In this document: positions 25,892-34,811 of the stretch, one piece after another | Position numbering within the stretch: position 1 is the stretch's first letter | Layout: each line of letters starts with the position of its first letter | Origin: Providencia sp. R33 | GTDB lineage: Bacteria > Pseudomonadota > Gammaproteobacteria > Enterobacterales > Enterobacteriaceae | Direction: 5' to 3' | DNA: 64,000 nt | Assembly: GCF_019343475.1 (NCBI RefSeq) | Contig: NZ_CP072453.1 | Location: forward strand, 3,658,001 to 3,722,000 | Program-made: the position numbers and the translations under genes | Notes under the pieces: model-generated | Database searches by the model: none | Seen by the model: the letters and a program-made list of their open reading frames with translations, nothing else | What the model was told of the DNA's origin: nothing

Positions 25892-27085
25892 TTATGCTTT
25901 TAATAATTCTGGATAATACATCCGTTTCAGTGCTAATTCTAACCCTCTTACTTCCGCCAGCCCTTTTAAACGGCCAATCGCGGAATAACCTGGGTTTGTC
26001 ACTTTTTTCAAGTCATCCAAAATTTGGTGACCATGGTCTGGCCGCATAGGAATCGGTGCTAAACCCGCTTCGTAACGTTTTTGCTCAATCGCTAAAATTG
26101 CTTTAACAACCTCAAACATGTCGACATCACCCGCAATATGGTTGCCTTCATGGAATGTATTTGGGTTTTCCTCTCTCACCGTTGAACGCAAGTGTGTAAA
26201 GTGAATACGGTCACCAAATGTATTAATCATTTTCACAAGGTCGTTATCTGCGCGCACACCATATGAGCCTGTACACATGGTAAAACCATTATGGATGCTA
26301 TCGCAGCTTTCTTTAATAAACTGCATGTCTTCAATCGTTGAAACAATACGTGGCAGACCTAAAATAGGGCGCGGAGGATCGTCAGGGTGAATCGCTAATA
26401 CGACATTTTCTTCTTCACAGACAGGAACGATTTTCTGCAAGAAATAACGCAAGTTTTCACGTAATTGGTTTTTATCAATATCATTATAAATCGCTAACCG
26501 CTCACGGAACTGGTCTAGAGTATAGCCTTCTTCAGCACCGGGTAACCCTGCAATAATCGTTTTAATTAGATTATCAATATCATCAGAAGACATTGCTGCA
26601 TAATATTCAGCCGCCTCTTTCACTTCTTTTTCTGAATAACTCTCAGCTGCATTTTCACGTTTTAAGATATGAATTTCAAACGCCGCAAACGCGATATTAT
26701 CAAAACGTAATGCTTTAGAACCATCAGGTAACGTATAACCAAGGTCGGTACGTGTCCAATCAAGAATTGGCATGAAGTTATAGCAAATTGTTTTAATACC
26801 ACACGATGCTAAGTTGCGAATACTTTGCTGGTAGTTCTGAATGTAAGTTTCAAAATCACCCTGCTGAGTTTTAATATCTTCGTGAACAGGAATACTTTCA
26901 ACGACAGACCAAACTAAACCAGCTTCCTCTATGATAGCCTTACGCTTTAATATTTCCTCAACACTCCAAACGACACCGTTTGGAATATGATGGAGAGCAG
27001 AGACGATCCCTGTCGCCTCCGCTTGTCTTGCATCACTTAAAGAAACTGGGTCATTAGGTCCATACCAACGCCACGTATGCTCCAT
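25892..27085 (-). CDS. uxuA: Mannonate dehydratase UxuA
   Basis: Dehydrates D-mannonate to 2-keto-3-deoxy-D-gluconate in glucuronate breakdown. The 397-residue protein is a TIM-barrel metal enzyme with the typical start MEHTWRWYGPNDPVSL and the segments CYNFMPILDWTRTDL, LAIHPDDPPRPILGLPRI and MRPDHGHQI. It lies 17 bases after the GntR gene in one operon. It is divergent from rspA, which encodes an unrelated enolase-superfamily mannonate dehydratase. Confidence 0.97.
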   Translation of the reverse strand: MEHTWRWYGPNDPVSLSDARQAEATGIVSALHHIPNGVVWSVEEILKRKAIIEEAGLVWSVVESIPVHEDIKTQQGDFETYIQNYQQSIRNLASCGIKTICYNFMPILDWTRTDLGYTLPDGSKALRFDNIAFAAFEIHILKRENAAESYSEKEVKEAAEYYAAMSSDDIDNLIKTIIAGLPGAEEGYTLDQFRERLAIYNDIDKNQLRENLRYFLQKIVPVCEEENVVLAIHPDDPPRPILGLPRIVSTIEDMQFIKESCDSIHNGFTMCTGSYGVRADNDLVKMINTFGDRIHFTHLRSTVREENPNTFHEGNHIAGDVDMFEVVKAILAIEQKRYEAGLAPIPMRPDHGHQILDDLKKVTNPGYSAIGRLKGLAEVRGLELALKRMYYPELLKA

Positions 27086-27102
27086 GAGTACATCTCCTTC
27101 GC

Positions 27103-27849
27103 TTATTCAAAAATAGTCTGATAAGGAATTGTTTCAAATAAATAACCATCAAAATTGGGGTCATCAAAATCCGAAAGCTGCATTAGAGTATTTTTGACAT
27201 TCTCTAAGTGTTGCCACATCTCTTTTTTCGCCAATTCAGGGTCACGCTTTTGTAGTGCATTTAAAATATTTTCATGATCAATCAACCACTTCTTCCGGTA
27301 AGTCGTGTTATCGATATGCTCATGTAACTTATCCCACATTGGGCTATTTCGTCTGACAGACCAAATATCATCAATAATCTTTGCCATCATGTCATTTTTG
27401 CTTGCGCGAGCAATTAACACGTGGAATTTATGATCATTTTCATCATCACTTTCATTCTGAGCGACCTTAATTCGCTCATCTTCAAGCAAAGCGCGAATTT
27501 CTTGAATATCGGCTTTTGTTGCAGATAACGCAGCACAAGCCGCAATTGCACTTTCAATCACTTGTCGTGCTTGCAAGATTTCAAAAGGGCCATGATCGAT
27601 GTTTTTCACTTCCTCAATCAGCGAATCTGGGTGATTAATCACATAAACGCCAGACCCCTTCTTGATAGACACCAATTTTTCAATTTCCAGCATGATGAGC
27701 GCTTCACGTACCAATGAGCGGCTAACATCATATTTTTTAGCGATCTCACGTTCTGGCATTAAACGACTTCCTATCGGATATTCACCAGAAGCAATGAGCT
27801 CTTTTAACTGCTGACCTAGGTACTGGTACGAGCGGTATTGAGTTTTCAT
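27103..27849 (-). CDS. GntR/FadR-family regulator, UxuR/ExuR-like
   Basis: A 248-residue regulator. The N-terminal winged helix (PEREIAKKYDVSRSLVREALIMLEIEKLV, about residues 25-55) is followed by an FCD domain with GPFEILQARQVIES and MWQHLENVKNTLMQL, both strongly like E. coli UxuR and ExuR. I chose the ATG at 27849 because the upstream extension starts with TTG and has no ribosome site. It probably represses both its own uxuA operon and the divergent rsp operon through TTGGT-type repeats between them. Confidence 0.9.
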   Translation of the reverse strand: MKTQYRSYQYLGQQLKELIASGEYPIGSRLMPEREIAKKYDVSRSLVREALIMLEIEKLVSIKKGSGVYVINHPDSLIEEVKNIDHGPFEILQARQVIESAIAACAALSATKADIQEIRALLEDERIKVAQNESDDENDHKFHVLIARASKNDMMAKIIDDIWSVRRNSPMWDKLHEHIDNTTYRKKWLIDHENILNALQKRDPELAKKEMWQHLENVKNTLMQLSDFDDPNFDGYLFETIPYQTIFE

Positions 27850-27857
27850 ATATATGT

Positions 27858-27869
27858 ACAACGCGTTGT
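27858..27869. promoter_or_regulatory. Palindrome directly before the UxuR-like gene
   Basis: ACAACGCGTTGT is a perfect 12-bp palindrome that ends nine bases before the ATG. It could be a separate operator or part of the leader. Confidence 0.35.
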
Positions 27870-27915
27870 CGAATTAAATTTAGTTCTTCCATTGTAGATT
27901 ATCGTCACTCCCGTT

Positions 27916-27965
27916 AATGGTCAACCAATTTATCCATTATTTTGGATGAATTAGTTAACCAATTT
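27916..27965. promoter_or_regulatory. Two UxuR/ExuR-type operator candidates
   Basis: AATGGTCAACCAATT (27916-27930) is a near palindrome, and TTAGTTAACCAATTT (27951-27965) shares its right half. Both match the TTGGT-N2-ACCAA pattern of UxuR/ExuR operators. Confidence 0.6.
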
Positions 27966-27980
27966 GTGATCACCTTCACT
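27965..27980. promoter_or_regulatory. CRP site candidate in the uxuR-rspA intergenic region
   Basis: TGTGA-TCACCT-TCACT matches 9 of 10 core bases of the CRP consensus. It is about 115 bases upstream of the UxuR-like gene and 150 upstream of rspA, so it could serve either. Confidence 0.55.
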
Positions 27981-28040
27981 TATTGTCGGCTTTTTAGTCA
28001 TTGTCTTTTAATTTTATGGTTGATAGAGTGAAAAAAAGCA

Positions 28041-28107
28041 AATTTGGTCAACCAATAAGAAAACCAGTTAGCCGATTTCTGGCAGATTTGGTTGATCAGT
28101 TGGTTAA
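28041..28107. promoter_or_regulatory. Operator cluster before rspA
   Basis: TTGGTCAACCAA (28044-28055) is a perfect 12-bp palindrome of the UxuR/ExuR type. A weaker copy follows at 28062-28078 (ACCAGTTAGCCGATT), then two TTGGTT half sites at 28088 and 28100, spaced 12 bases apart. They lie 25-90 bases before the rspA ATG, where a repressor would block transcription. Confidence 0.65.
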
Positions 28108-28130
28108 CATGAATAGGGATACGGGCAAAA

Positions 28131-29345
28131 ATGAAAATCGTAAACGCAGAAGTATTTGTATGTAGCCCCGGTCGTAACTTTGTCACATTAAAGATTACGA
28201 CCGATGAGGGTGTGTATGGCCTTGGTGATGCGACCCTTAATGGTCGTGAATTGCCCGTAGTTTCTTACCTAAGAGATCATTTATGCCCTCAGCTAATAGG
28301 TCGCGACCCACACAAAATTGAAGATATTTATCAATTTTTCTACAAAGGGGCTTACTGGCGTAGGGGCCCTGTTACCATGTCCGCCATTTCCGCTATCGAT
28401 ATGGCCCTATGGGATATCAAAGGGAAAATTGCCAATTTACCTGTATACCAATTACTCGGTGGCGCATCCCGTGAAGGCGTGATGGTGTATTGCCATACAA
28501 CAGGTAAAGATATTCCTGAAGCATTAGATAACTACGCAAAATATAAAGAAAAAGGCTTTAAAGCTATCCGCGTGCAATGCGGTATCCCTGGAATGGCAAC
28601 GACATATGGTCAAAGCAAAGGCCAAAACCTTGCTTACGAGCCAGCAACCAAAGGCCATCACCCTGAAGAACAATTTTGGTCAACCGAAAAATACCTCGAC
28701 TTCATGCCAAAGCTGTTTGAAGCCGTTCGCGATAAATACGGCTTTAATGAACACCTTTTACACGATGTACATCACCGCTTAACACCAATCGAAGCGGCTC
28801 GCTTCGGTAAACGTATTGAAGATGCACGTTTATTTTGGATGGAAGACCCAACACCAGCGGAAAACCAATCCTGCTTTAGACTGATCCGCCAGCACACCGT
28901 CACCCCAATCGCTGTTGGCGAAGTTTTCAATAGCATTTGGGACTGTAAGCAACTCATCGAAGAACAGCTGATCGACTATATCCGCACCACTATTACCCAT
29001 GCGGGTGGAATTACCGGTATGCGTCGAATTGCCGATTTTGCCTCACTTTACCAAGTTAGAACGGGCTCACATGGCCCATCTGATCTGTCCCCTATTTGTC
29101 ACGCTGCTGCTCTGCACTTTGACCTATGGGTACCCAACTTTGGTGTACAAGAATTTATGGGGTACTCCGAAGAAATGCTCTCTGTCTTTACCCCAAATTG
29201 GACATTTAAAGACGGTTACATGCACCCAAGTGATAAGCCCGGTTTAGGTATCGATTTTGATGAAAAACTGGCAGCGAAATACCCGTACAACCCAGCATAC
29301 CTCCCTGTTGCGCGTCTCGAAGACGGCACTTTATGGAATTGGTAA
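28131..29345 (+). CDS. rspA: Enolase-superfamily mannonate dehydratase RspA
   Basis: A 404-residue protein, exactly the length of E. coli RspA and very similar from start (MKIVNAEVFVCSPGRNFVTLKI) to end (LEDGTLWNW). This branch comprises D-mannonate and D-altronate dehydratases; E. coli RspA was named for a role in starvation sensing. Metal ligands are expected in HLLHDVHHRLTP, FWMEDPTP and IAVGEVF. It is the first gene of rspA-rspB-transporter-dehydrogenase. Confidence 0.95.
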   Translation: MKIVNAEVFVCSPGRNFVTLKITTDEGVYGLGDATLNGRELPVVSYLRDHLCPQLIGRDPHKIEDIYQFFYKGAYWRRGPVTMSAISAIDMALWDIKGKIANLPVYQLLGGASREGVMVYCHTTGKDIPEALDNYAKYKEKGFKAIRVQCGIPGMATTYGQSKGQNLAYEPATKGHHPEEQFWSTEKYLDFMPKLFEAVRDKYGFNEHLLHDVHHRLTPIEAARFGKRIEDARLFWMEDPTPAENQSCFRLIRQHTVTPIAVGEVFNSIWDCKQLIEEQLIDYIRTTITHAGGITGMRRIADFASLYQVRTGSHGPSDLSPICHAAALHFDLWVPNFGVQEFMGYSEEMLSVFTPNWTFKDGYMHPSDKPGLGIDFDEKLAAKYPYNPAYLPVARLEDGTLWNW

Positions 29346-29369
29346 TTTTTAGATAATTCGGAGTTAAAT

Positions 29370-30383
29370 ATGAAAGCTGTAGTGATAAAAGAACCGAACA
29401 CCTTATTAATTGAAGAGCGTGCGATCCCAGAGCCTGCTGAAAATCAGGTACGAATCAAAGTTCGCTTAGCAGGTATCTGTGGTTCTGACAGCCATATCTA
29501 TCGTGGTCATAATCCATTTGCAAAATACCCTCGTGTCATCGGCCATGAATTCTTTGGTGTGATTGAAAAAGTCGGTAGCGGTGTGGATAGCAAACGTATC
29601 GGTGAACGCGTCTCTATCGACCCAGTGCTCAGTTGTGGTCATTGCTATCCATGCTCAATTGGTAAACCAAATGTCTGTGAAACCTTAGAAGTCTTAGGCG
29701 TTCATACTGATGGTGGCTTTACAGAGTATGTTACGGTACCTGCTGCCAATGCGTATACCATCCCTGATTCAATCAGTGATGAGTGTGCAGTCACTGTTGA
29801 GCCTTACTCTATCGCCGCCAACGTGACTTCACATGTTCATCCAACCAAAGACGATGTCGCCTTAGTGTATGGCGCAGGCACAATTGGACTAACATGCGCA
29901 CAAGTTTTAAAAGGTGTGTACCAAGTCAAAACCTTAATTGTGGTTGACCGCGTTGCTGAGCGATTAGCCAGAGCAACAGCTTGTGGAGCCGATATCGTCA
30001 TTGATAACTCACAAACGCCACTTCCTGAGCAACTTAAGGCCTTAAATCTACGCCCAACAGTTGTGTTAGATGCCGCTTGCCACCCTGCTATTTTACAAGA
30101 AGCGATTTTGATTGCTTCTCCTGCCGCGAGAGTATCTATTATGGGATTCTCGAGTGAGCCAAGTTCCGTGACACAGCAAAGCATTACCAGTAAAGAGATC
30201 TCTTTATTCTCTTCACGCCTGAATGCGAAAAAATTCCCAGAGGTGATTAGCTGGATTGAGTCTAACAAGATTGATCCAACCAAAATCTTAACCCATCAGT
30301 TCCCATTCACTGAGGCACAAGATGCAATTTTGACCTTTGAGAAAGACCAAAAAACCTGCTGTAAAATTCTTTTAACCTTTTAA
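29370..30383 (+). CDS. rspB: Zinc-dependent alcohol dehydrogenase-family oxidoreductase RspB
   Basis: A 337-residue medium-chain dehydrogenase. Catalytic zinc ligands lie in GICGSDSHIY (Cys near residue 37) and GHEFFG; the structural zinc site is the cluster CGHCYPCSIGKPNVC. The NAD(P) motif is GAGTIG near residue 169. Homologs such as LgoD oxidise L-gulonate to fructuronate, so a place in aldonate breakdown is likely with RspA next to it. The substrate here is not proven. Confidence 0.93.
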   Translation: MKAVVIKEPNTLLIEERAIPEPAENQVRIKVRLAGICGSDSHIYRGHNPFAKYPRVIGHEFFGVIEKVGSGVDSKRIGERVSIDPVLSCGHCYPCSIGKPNVCETLEVLGVHTDGGFTEYVTVPAANAYTIPDSISDECAVTVEPYSIAANVTSHVHPTKDDVALVYGAGTIGLTCAQVLKGVYQVKTLIVVDRVAERLARATACGADIVIDNSQTPLPEQLKALNLRPTVVLDAACHPAILQEAILIASPAARVSIMGFSSEPSSVTQQSITSKEISLFSSRLNAKKFPEVISWIESNKIDPTKILTHQFPFTEAQDAILTFEKDQKTCCKILLTF

Positions 30384-30443
30384 TTTTATTACAAAAAAAT
30401 AATTATTTTAAATACTACCCGACGTGATTAATAGGATAATAAT

Positions 30444-31859
30444 ATGAATACTCAGTCGATAGACCAATCAGGGAAAGTCGAACGTAGCTCTGGGGACCTC
30501 ACCAAAGCTGCTGTTTCTGGTTGGCTTGGAACCGCCCTCGAATTTATGGATTTTCAGCTTTACTCGTTAGGCGCAGCACTTGTTTTTCACCAAATCTTTT
30601 TCCCTGAACAATCAGCATCAATGGCATTAATTCTCGCGATGGGTACCTATGGTGCGGGATATGTTGCTCGTATTGTCGGTGCCGTATTTTTTGGTCAAAT
30701 GGGTGACAGAATCGGTCGTAAGAAAGTGTTATTCATTACCATCACCATGATGGGGGTGTGTACTACCTTAATTGGGATATTACCGACTTACGCACAAGTT
30801 GGTATCCTCGCCCCCTTACTGTTAGTTCTCTTGCGTATTATTCAAGGCTTAGGTGCTGGTGCCGAAATTTCAGGCGCAGGAACCATGCTCGCTGAATATG
30901 CACCAAAAGGCCGCCGCGGTATTGTCGCTTCACTGGTTGGTTTGGGAACAAACTGTGGAACACTGAGCGCAACCGCTATCTGGGCATTCATGTTCTTCTG
31001 GTTAGACAAAGAAGACTTACTGGCTTGGGGCTGGCGTGTACCATTCTTAGCAAGCTTTGTTGTGATGCTGTTTGCTGTCTGGCTGCGACTGAACCTCAAA
31101 GAAAGCCCAGTATTTGAGAAAGTTCAAAATGCGGAAGAGCAAGAAACGAAAGTTGCCGTTCAAGCTCCACCAAAAGAAAGTTTCTTTGCGATGTTCAAAA
31201 CGAAAGCATTTTGGCTGGCAACAGGTATCCGTTTTGGTCAAGCGGGTAACTCAGGGCTTATCCAAACGTTCCTTGCGGGTTATTTAGTTCAAAGTCTCTT
31301 ATTCGATAAAAGCATTCCAACTGATGCGATCATGATCAGCTCCATTGTCGGGTTCCTCACAATCCCTGTGATTGGCCTGCTATCGGATAAATTTGGTCGC
31401 CGTATTCCTTATATTATCCTTAGCTTATCCGCGATGCTGCTCGCCTACCCGATGCTTTCTGTCATCGTTAACGGGGCCAACAGTGTCAGCTTAATCACCA
31501 TCTGTATTATTATTGTTCACAACTGTTCAGTTCTCGGATTATTTGCGCTCGAAAATATTACGATGGCTGAAATGTTCAACTCACGTAACCGCTTCACTGG
31601 TATGGCTGTCGCGAAAGAAATTGGTGGGTTAATCGCTTCCGGCTTGGGCCCTGTGCTTGCAGGTATCTTCTGCAGTATTACAGGAAGTTGGTGGCCGATC
31701 GCTATCATGATCATTATCTACTCAGCTATTTCATTAATTACCGCAATCATCATGCCTGAAGTGAAAGACCGTGACTTAACCAGCCCACTGGATGCGGTTG
31801 AAGAAGTTGAGCAACAAAAAAGTAAAGGTAAGGCCAAATATGCAACTGTCAATCAATAA
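30444..31859 (+). CDS. MHS-family MFS transporter (YdfJ-like)
   Basis: A 471-residue inner-membrane symporter with about 12 membrane segments and the metabolite:H+ symporter signatures SGWLGTALEFMDFQLYS, GDRIGRKKVL and RIIQGLGAGAEISGAGTMLAEYAP. In E. coli the rsp locus carries a ydfJ gene of this family. It probably imports mannonate, gulonate or a related sugar acid. The next gene starts inside its last codons (20-base overlap). Confidence 0.88.
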   Translation: MNTQSIDQSGKVERSSGDLTKAAVSGWLGTALEFMDFQLYSLGAALVFHQIFFPEQSASMALILAMGTYGAGYVARIVGAVFFGQMGDRIGRKKVLFITITMMGVCTTLIGILPTYAQVGILAPLLLVLLRIIQGLGAGAEISGAGTMLAEYAPKGRRGIVASLVGLGTNCGTLSATAIWAFMFFWLDKEDLLAWGWRVPFLASFVVMLFAVWLRLNLKESPVFEKVQNAEEQETKVAVQAPPKESFFAMFKTKAFWLATGIRFGQAGNSGLIQTFLAGYLVQSLLFDKSIPTDAIMISSIVGFLTIPVIGLLSDKFGRRIPYIILSLSAMLLAYPMLSVIVNGANSVSLITICIIIVHNCSVLGLFALENITMAEMFNSRNRFTGMAVAKEIGGLIASGLGPVLAGIFCSITGSWWPIAIMIIIYSAISLITAIIMPEVKDRDLTSPLDAVEEVEQQKSKGKAKYATVNQ

Positions 31860-33327
31860 CCTAAATCAACTCCCTGCGACTATCAAAGTGCCTAACTACG
31901 ATAGAAATCAGGTTAACGTTAAAATGCTTCACTTGGGTTTCGGCGCGTTTCACCGCGCCCACCAAGCCATCTTTGCAGACATTTTAGCGGCGGATCACCA
32001 AAGTGATTGGGGATTTTGTGAAGTTAACTTAGTGGGTGGCGAGCAGCAAATCGAAGATTTACTGGCTCAAGACTGTTTGTATAACGTTGTTGAAATGCAA
32101 GGTGATAACTGGCAAACCCGTACCGTTGGCGTCGTGAAAGAGGCATTACACCCAACCATTCACGGTATTGATGCTGTTATCAATCGTATGTTAGACCCAA
32201 ATATTGCTATCGTCTCCATGACGGTTACAGAAAAAGGGTATTGCTACGTTCCATCAACTGGGTCAATTGATTTTGATAACCCCGCTATTGCACATGATTT
32301 AGTGTCCCCTGAAGCACCTAAATCATTGCCTGGCGTGATTGTTGAAGCGCTTAGTCGCCGCAAAGCATTAGGGTTAGCACCATTTACCGTGATGTCCTGC
32401 GACAATATGCCCGAAAATGGACATATTACGAAAAATGTTATCCTTGCGATGGCGGCAAAGCGTGACCCTGAGTTAGCCAAATGGATTGAAGAAAATGTGA
32501 CCTTCCCTTCAACCATGGTAGATAGAATTGTACCTGCAATGACCCCTGAAACCGCAGAGAAAATTCAATCTCAGCTAGGGACTGTTGTTGATAAAGTCGC
32601 AATTGCCTGTGAGCCTTTTAAGCAATGGGTGGTAGAGGATAACTTTGTTGCAGGCCGCCCAGAATGGGAAAAAGCAGGAGCTCAGTTAGTCGCGGATGTT
32701 ATCCCGTTTGAAGAAATGAAACTGCGCATGTTAAACGGCAGCCACTCATTCCTTGCTTACTTGGGATACTTAGCAGGCTATCAGTACATTAATGAATGTA
32801 TGCAAGACAGTGCTTATGAAAAAGCGGCTTACCATTTGATGGTGAATGAGCAAGCATCGACACTTTCCATTAAAAATGTCGATTTACCTCAGTATGCAAA
32901 CGCGTTAATTGAACGCTTTAAAAATACAGGGCTCAAACACCGTACATGGCAAATTGCGATGGATGGAACCCTAAAACTATCTCAACGTTTGTTGGATTCG
33001 ATTCAAATTCACCTGAAAAATGGCCAATCATTTGATTATTTAGCATTAGCCGTTGCAGGGTGGATGCGATATGTCAGTGGAAAAGATGATCAGGGTGCGG
33101 ATATTCAAGTGAGTGACCCACAGGCCGCTAAACTGGCTGAACTGGTGGCGCAAAGTCAGGATGATGAAAACCGCGTTAAGGCATTGCTTTCACTGGAAAG
33201 TTTGTTTACCCAAGAGTTGGTCAACAACCCGTTATTCACTGAAAAAGTGACTGCGTTTTATCTGTCACTGCGTGATAACGGTGCGAAAAAAACCATTGAA
33301 GCATTAAACCGCGAACATTCGCTGTAA
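31840..33327 (+). CDS. Mannitol dehydrogenase-family D-mannonate oxidoreductase (YdfI/UxuB-like)
   Basis: Interconverts D-fructuronate and D-mannonate with NAD(H). From the ATG at 31840 (MQLSINNLNQ, 495 residues) it shows HLGFGAFHRAHQ, TVTEKGYC, VMSCDNMPENGH, TFPSTMVDRIVPA and the catalytic KLRMLNGSHSFLAYLGYL. It resembles E. coli YdfI more than UxuB, in keeping with its place after rspAB. The upstream in-frame extension overlaps the transporter gene and is not conserved. The start is preceded by GGTAAGG. Confidence 0.92.
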   Translation: MQLSINNLNQLPATIKVPNYDRNQVNVKMLHLGFGAFHRAHQAIFADILAADHQSDWGFCEVNLVGGEQQIEDLLAQDCLYNVVEMQGDNWQTRTVGVVKEALHPTIHGIDAVINRMLDPNIAIVSMTVTEKGYCYVPSTGSIDFDNPAIAHDLVSPEAPKSLPGVIVEALSRRKALGLAPFTVMSCDNMPENGHITKNVILAMAAKRDPELAKWIEENVTFPSTMVDRIVPAMTPETAEKIQSQLGTVVDKVAIACEPFKQWVVEDNFVAGRPEWEKAGAQLVADVIPFEEMKLRMLNGSHSFLAYLGYLAGYQYINECMQDSAYEKAAYHLMVNEQASTLSIKNVDLPQYANALIERFKNTGLKHRTWQIAMDGTLKLSQRLLDSIQIHLKNGQSFDYLALAVAGWMRYVSGKDDQGADIQVSDPQAAKLAELVAQSQDDENRVKALLSLESLFTQELVNNPLFTEKVTAFYLSLRDNGAKKTIEALNREHSL

Positions 33328-33359
33328 TTATTTGCTCATAAGCGTCGTTAACTCTCAAA

Positions 33360-33387
33360 CCTGATACTCTGCGTATCAGGTTTTTTT
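33360..33387 (+). terminator. Rho-independent terminator of the rsp operon
   Basis: CCTGATAC (33360-33367) pairs with GTATCAGG (33373-33380) and is followed by seven T residues. Confidence 0.9.
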
Positions 33388-33451
33388 ATTATTTCTCAAA
33401 TAATGCATATACTCACCATCACTATCTATTTTGATGAGCGGCAAAATAACC

Positions 33452-34102
33452 ATGTCATTATTCCAATTTGAAGCCAACTCCCATACCCCCTTTTTCCTCT
33501 TATTGGCCTTTATTGGCGGGTTTGTCGATGCCTGCTCTTTCGTGATTTTCGAAGTTTTCACCGGGCATCTGACAGGGAACAGTATTTTAAGCATGGTGTA
33601 CCTCGCCAAGTTGGATTGGCCAATGCTACTGCTTTCTGCGGTTTCTATTTGCGGCTTTTTTCTAGGAACCTGCTTTGGTTCATGGCAGCGATTAAAAAAT
33701 AATTCACTGCGTGATTACCGTTTTCTGATTGGTTTATCACTTGTATTATTTACTGGAGTGTTTGCGCTCTATTTCTTCGCCCATACCGTCTATTCAGACA
33801 ATATCGTAATATTTATCATTAGTTTATCAATGGGGTTACAAAATGGCTTTTTTAACAAGGCCGGCTCGGTAGGCATTCACTCAACCTATGTTACAGGGAT
33901 GACGACATCCTGCATCAATGCCTTTTTAAAAAATGTACAAGGTGATAGCAGCAAAAAAGTGTTATTCCTCGCTGTGTTATCTTTTGTTTTTGGGGGACTC
34001 ACGGGCGGGGTGTTATCCGTTAATTACCAATTCCTCGGTTTTTCTTTTGTGTTGATACTGTTGTCACTGGCTTTTGTCTATAGCCTGACCATAACCGATT
34101 AA
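33452..34102 (+). CDS. YoaK/DUF1275 family membrane protein
   Basis: A 216-residue protein with about six hydrophobic segments. Family features are FIGGFVDACSFVIFEVFTGHLTGN near the start, SLSMGLQNGFFNKAGS in the middle and TYVTGMTTSCINA. The molecular role of the family is unknown. The ATG at 33452 follows a GAGCGG sequence at long distance; an ATG at 33434 is also possible. It stands alone between two terminators. Confidence 0.85.
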   Translation: MSLFQFEANSHTPFFLLLAFIGGFVDACSFVIFEVFTGHLTGNSILSMVYLAKLDWPMLLLSAVSICGFFLGTCFGSWQRLKNNSLRDYRFLIGLSLVLFTGVFALYFFAHTVYSDNIVIFIISLSMGLQNGFFNKAGSVGIHSTYVTGMTTSCINAFLKNVQGDSSKKVLFLAVLSFVFGGLTGGVLSVNYQFLGFSFVLILLSLAFVYSLTITD

Positions 34103-34110
34103 TAGATAAA

Positions 34111-34136
34111 AAAAAGCCCACAATTGTGGGCTTTTT
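34111..34136. terminator. Bidirectional terminator between the DUF1275 gene and fdoI
   Basis: A perfect 26-bp palindrome (AAAAAGCCCACAA and its complement) supplies T-runs on both strands between two convergent genes. Confidence 0.9.
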
Positions 34137-34154
34137 AAACAGAAAAGATAAAAC

Positions 34155-34811
34155 TTAGTTTTTCTCTTGCTGTTGTTTTTCTTGCTTTTCTTTTTCAAGA
34201 AGTTGGCGGTACCACAGTGGATGGTGCTTTCTTGCCCAACCACGGGTTACCCAGCCTTCGACCATCGCACGAACTGAGCCTTTCACCCAAATCGCCGCGT
34301 AAGCGTGAACCACAATCATAATGATCAACGCAATCGCAGAGAGTGAGTGGATCAGAATCGCTGCACGATACACAGGGATTGGGAAGTATTCAGCAAAATA
34401 TGGGCGCCACATAATGACACCGGTGACCACCAGCGCCAATAAGCAGATAGTGACCACCCAATACACCCCTTTTTGACCGAGGTTATACTGACCTACATCA
34501 CCCGCTTCTTCATTTTTCAGTACTTTACCGATATTTTTTGCCCACTTGATATCTTCTTTATTAATGAAGTTATGGTGGAAATAACGGAAGAACATGAAGA
34601 CGAACAGCAAGAACATCGCCGTACCCACGAATGGATGCAAAATACGCGACAGCTGTGGCGTGCCTAAAATGTTCATGAACCAGTTTAGCGATGGGAAGAA
34701 AAACCCTAAGCCACTGATTGCAGTGAACAAGAAGCAAATCACAACCGCCCAGTGATTGATCCTTTCAATCGGCTTATGACGGATAATTTTGTCGTTATCA
34801 TCTGGTATCAT
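34155..34811 (-). CDS. fdoI: Formate dehydrogenase-O cytochrome b556 subunit
   Basis: A 218-residue inner-membrane subunit that takes electrons from FdoH to menaquinone or ubiquinone. Four hydrophobic segments and heme-ligand histidines are visible (ERINHWAV, RILHPFVG, ILIHSLSAIALI, MIVVHAYAAIWVKG). The C-terminal tail is rich in Lys, Glu and Gln. It overlaps fdoH by 4 bases. Confidence 0.96.
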   Translation of the reverse strand: MIPDDNDKIIRHKPIERINHWAVVICFLFTAISGLGFFFPSLNWFMNILGTPQLSRILHPFVGTAMFLLFVFMFFRYFHHNFINKEDIKWAKNIGKVLKNEEAGDVGQYNLGQKGVYWVVTICLLALVVTGVIMWRPYFAEYFPIPVYRAAILIHSLSAIALIIMIVVHAYAAIWVKGSVRAMVEGWVTRGWARKHHPLWYRQLLEKEKQEKQQQEKN

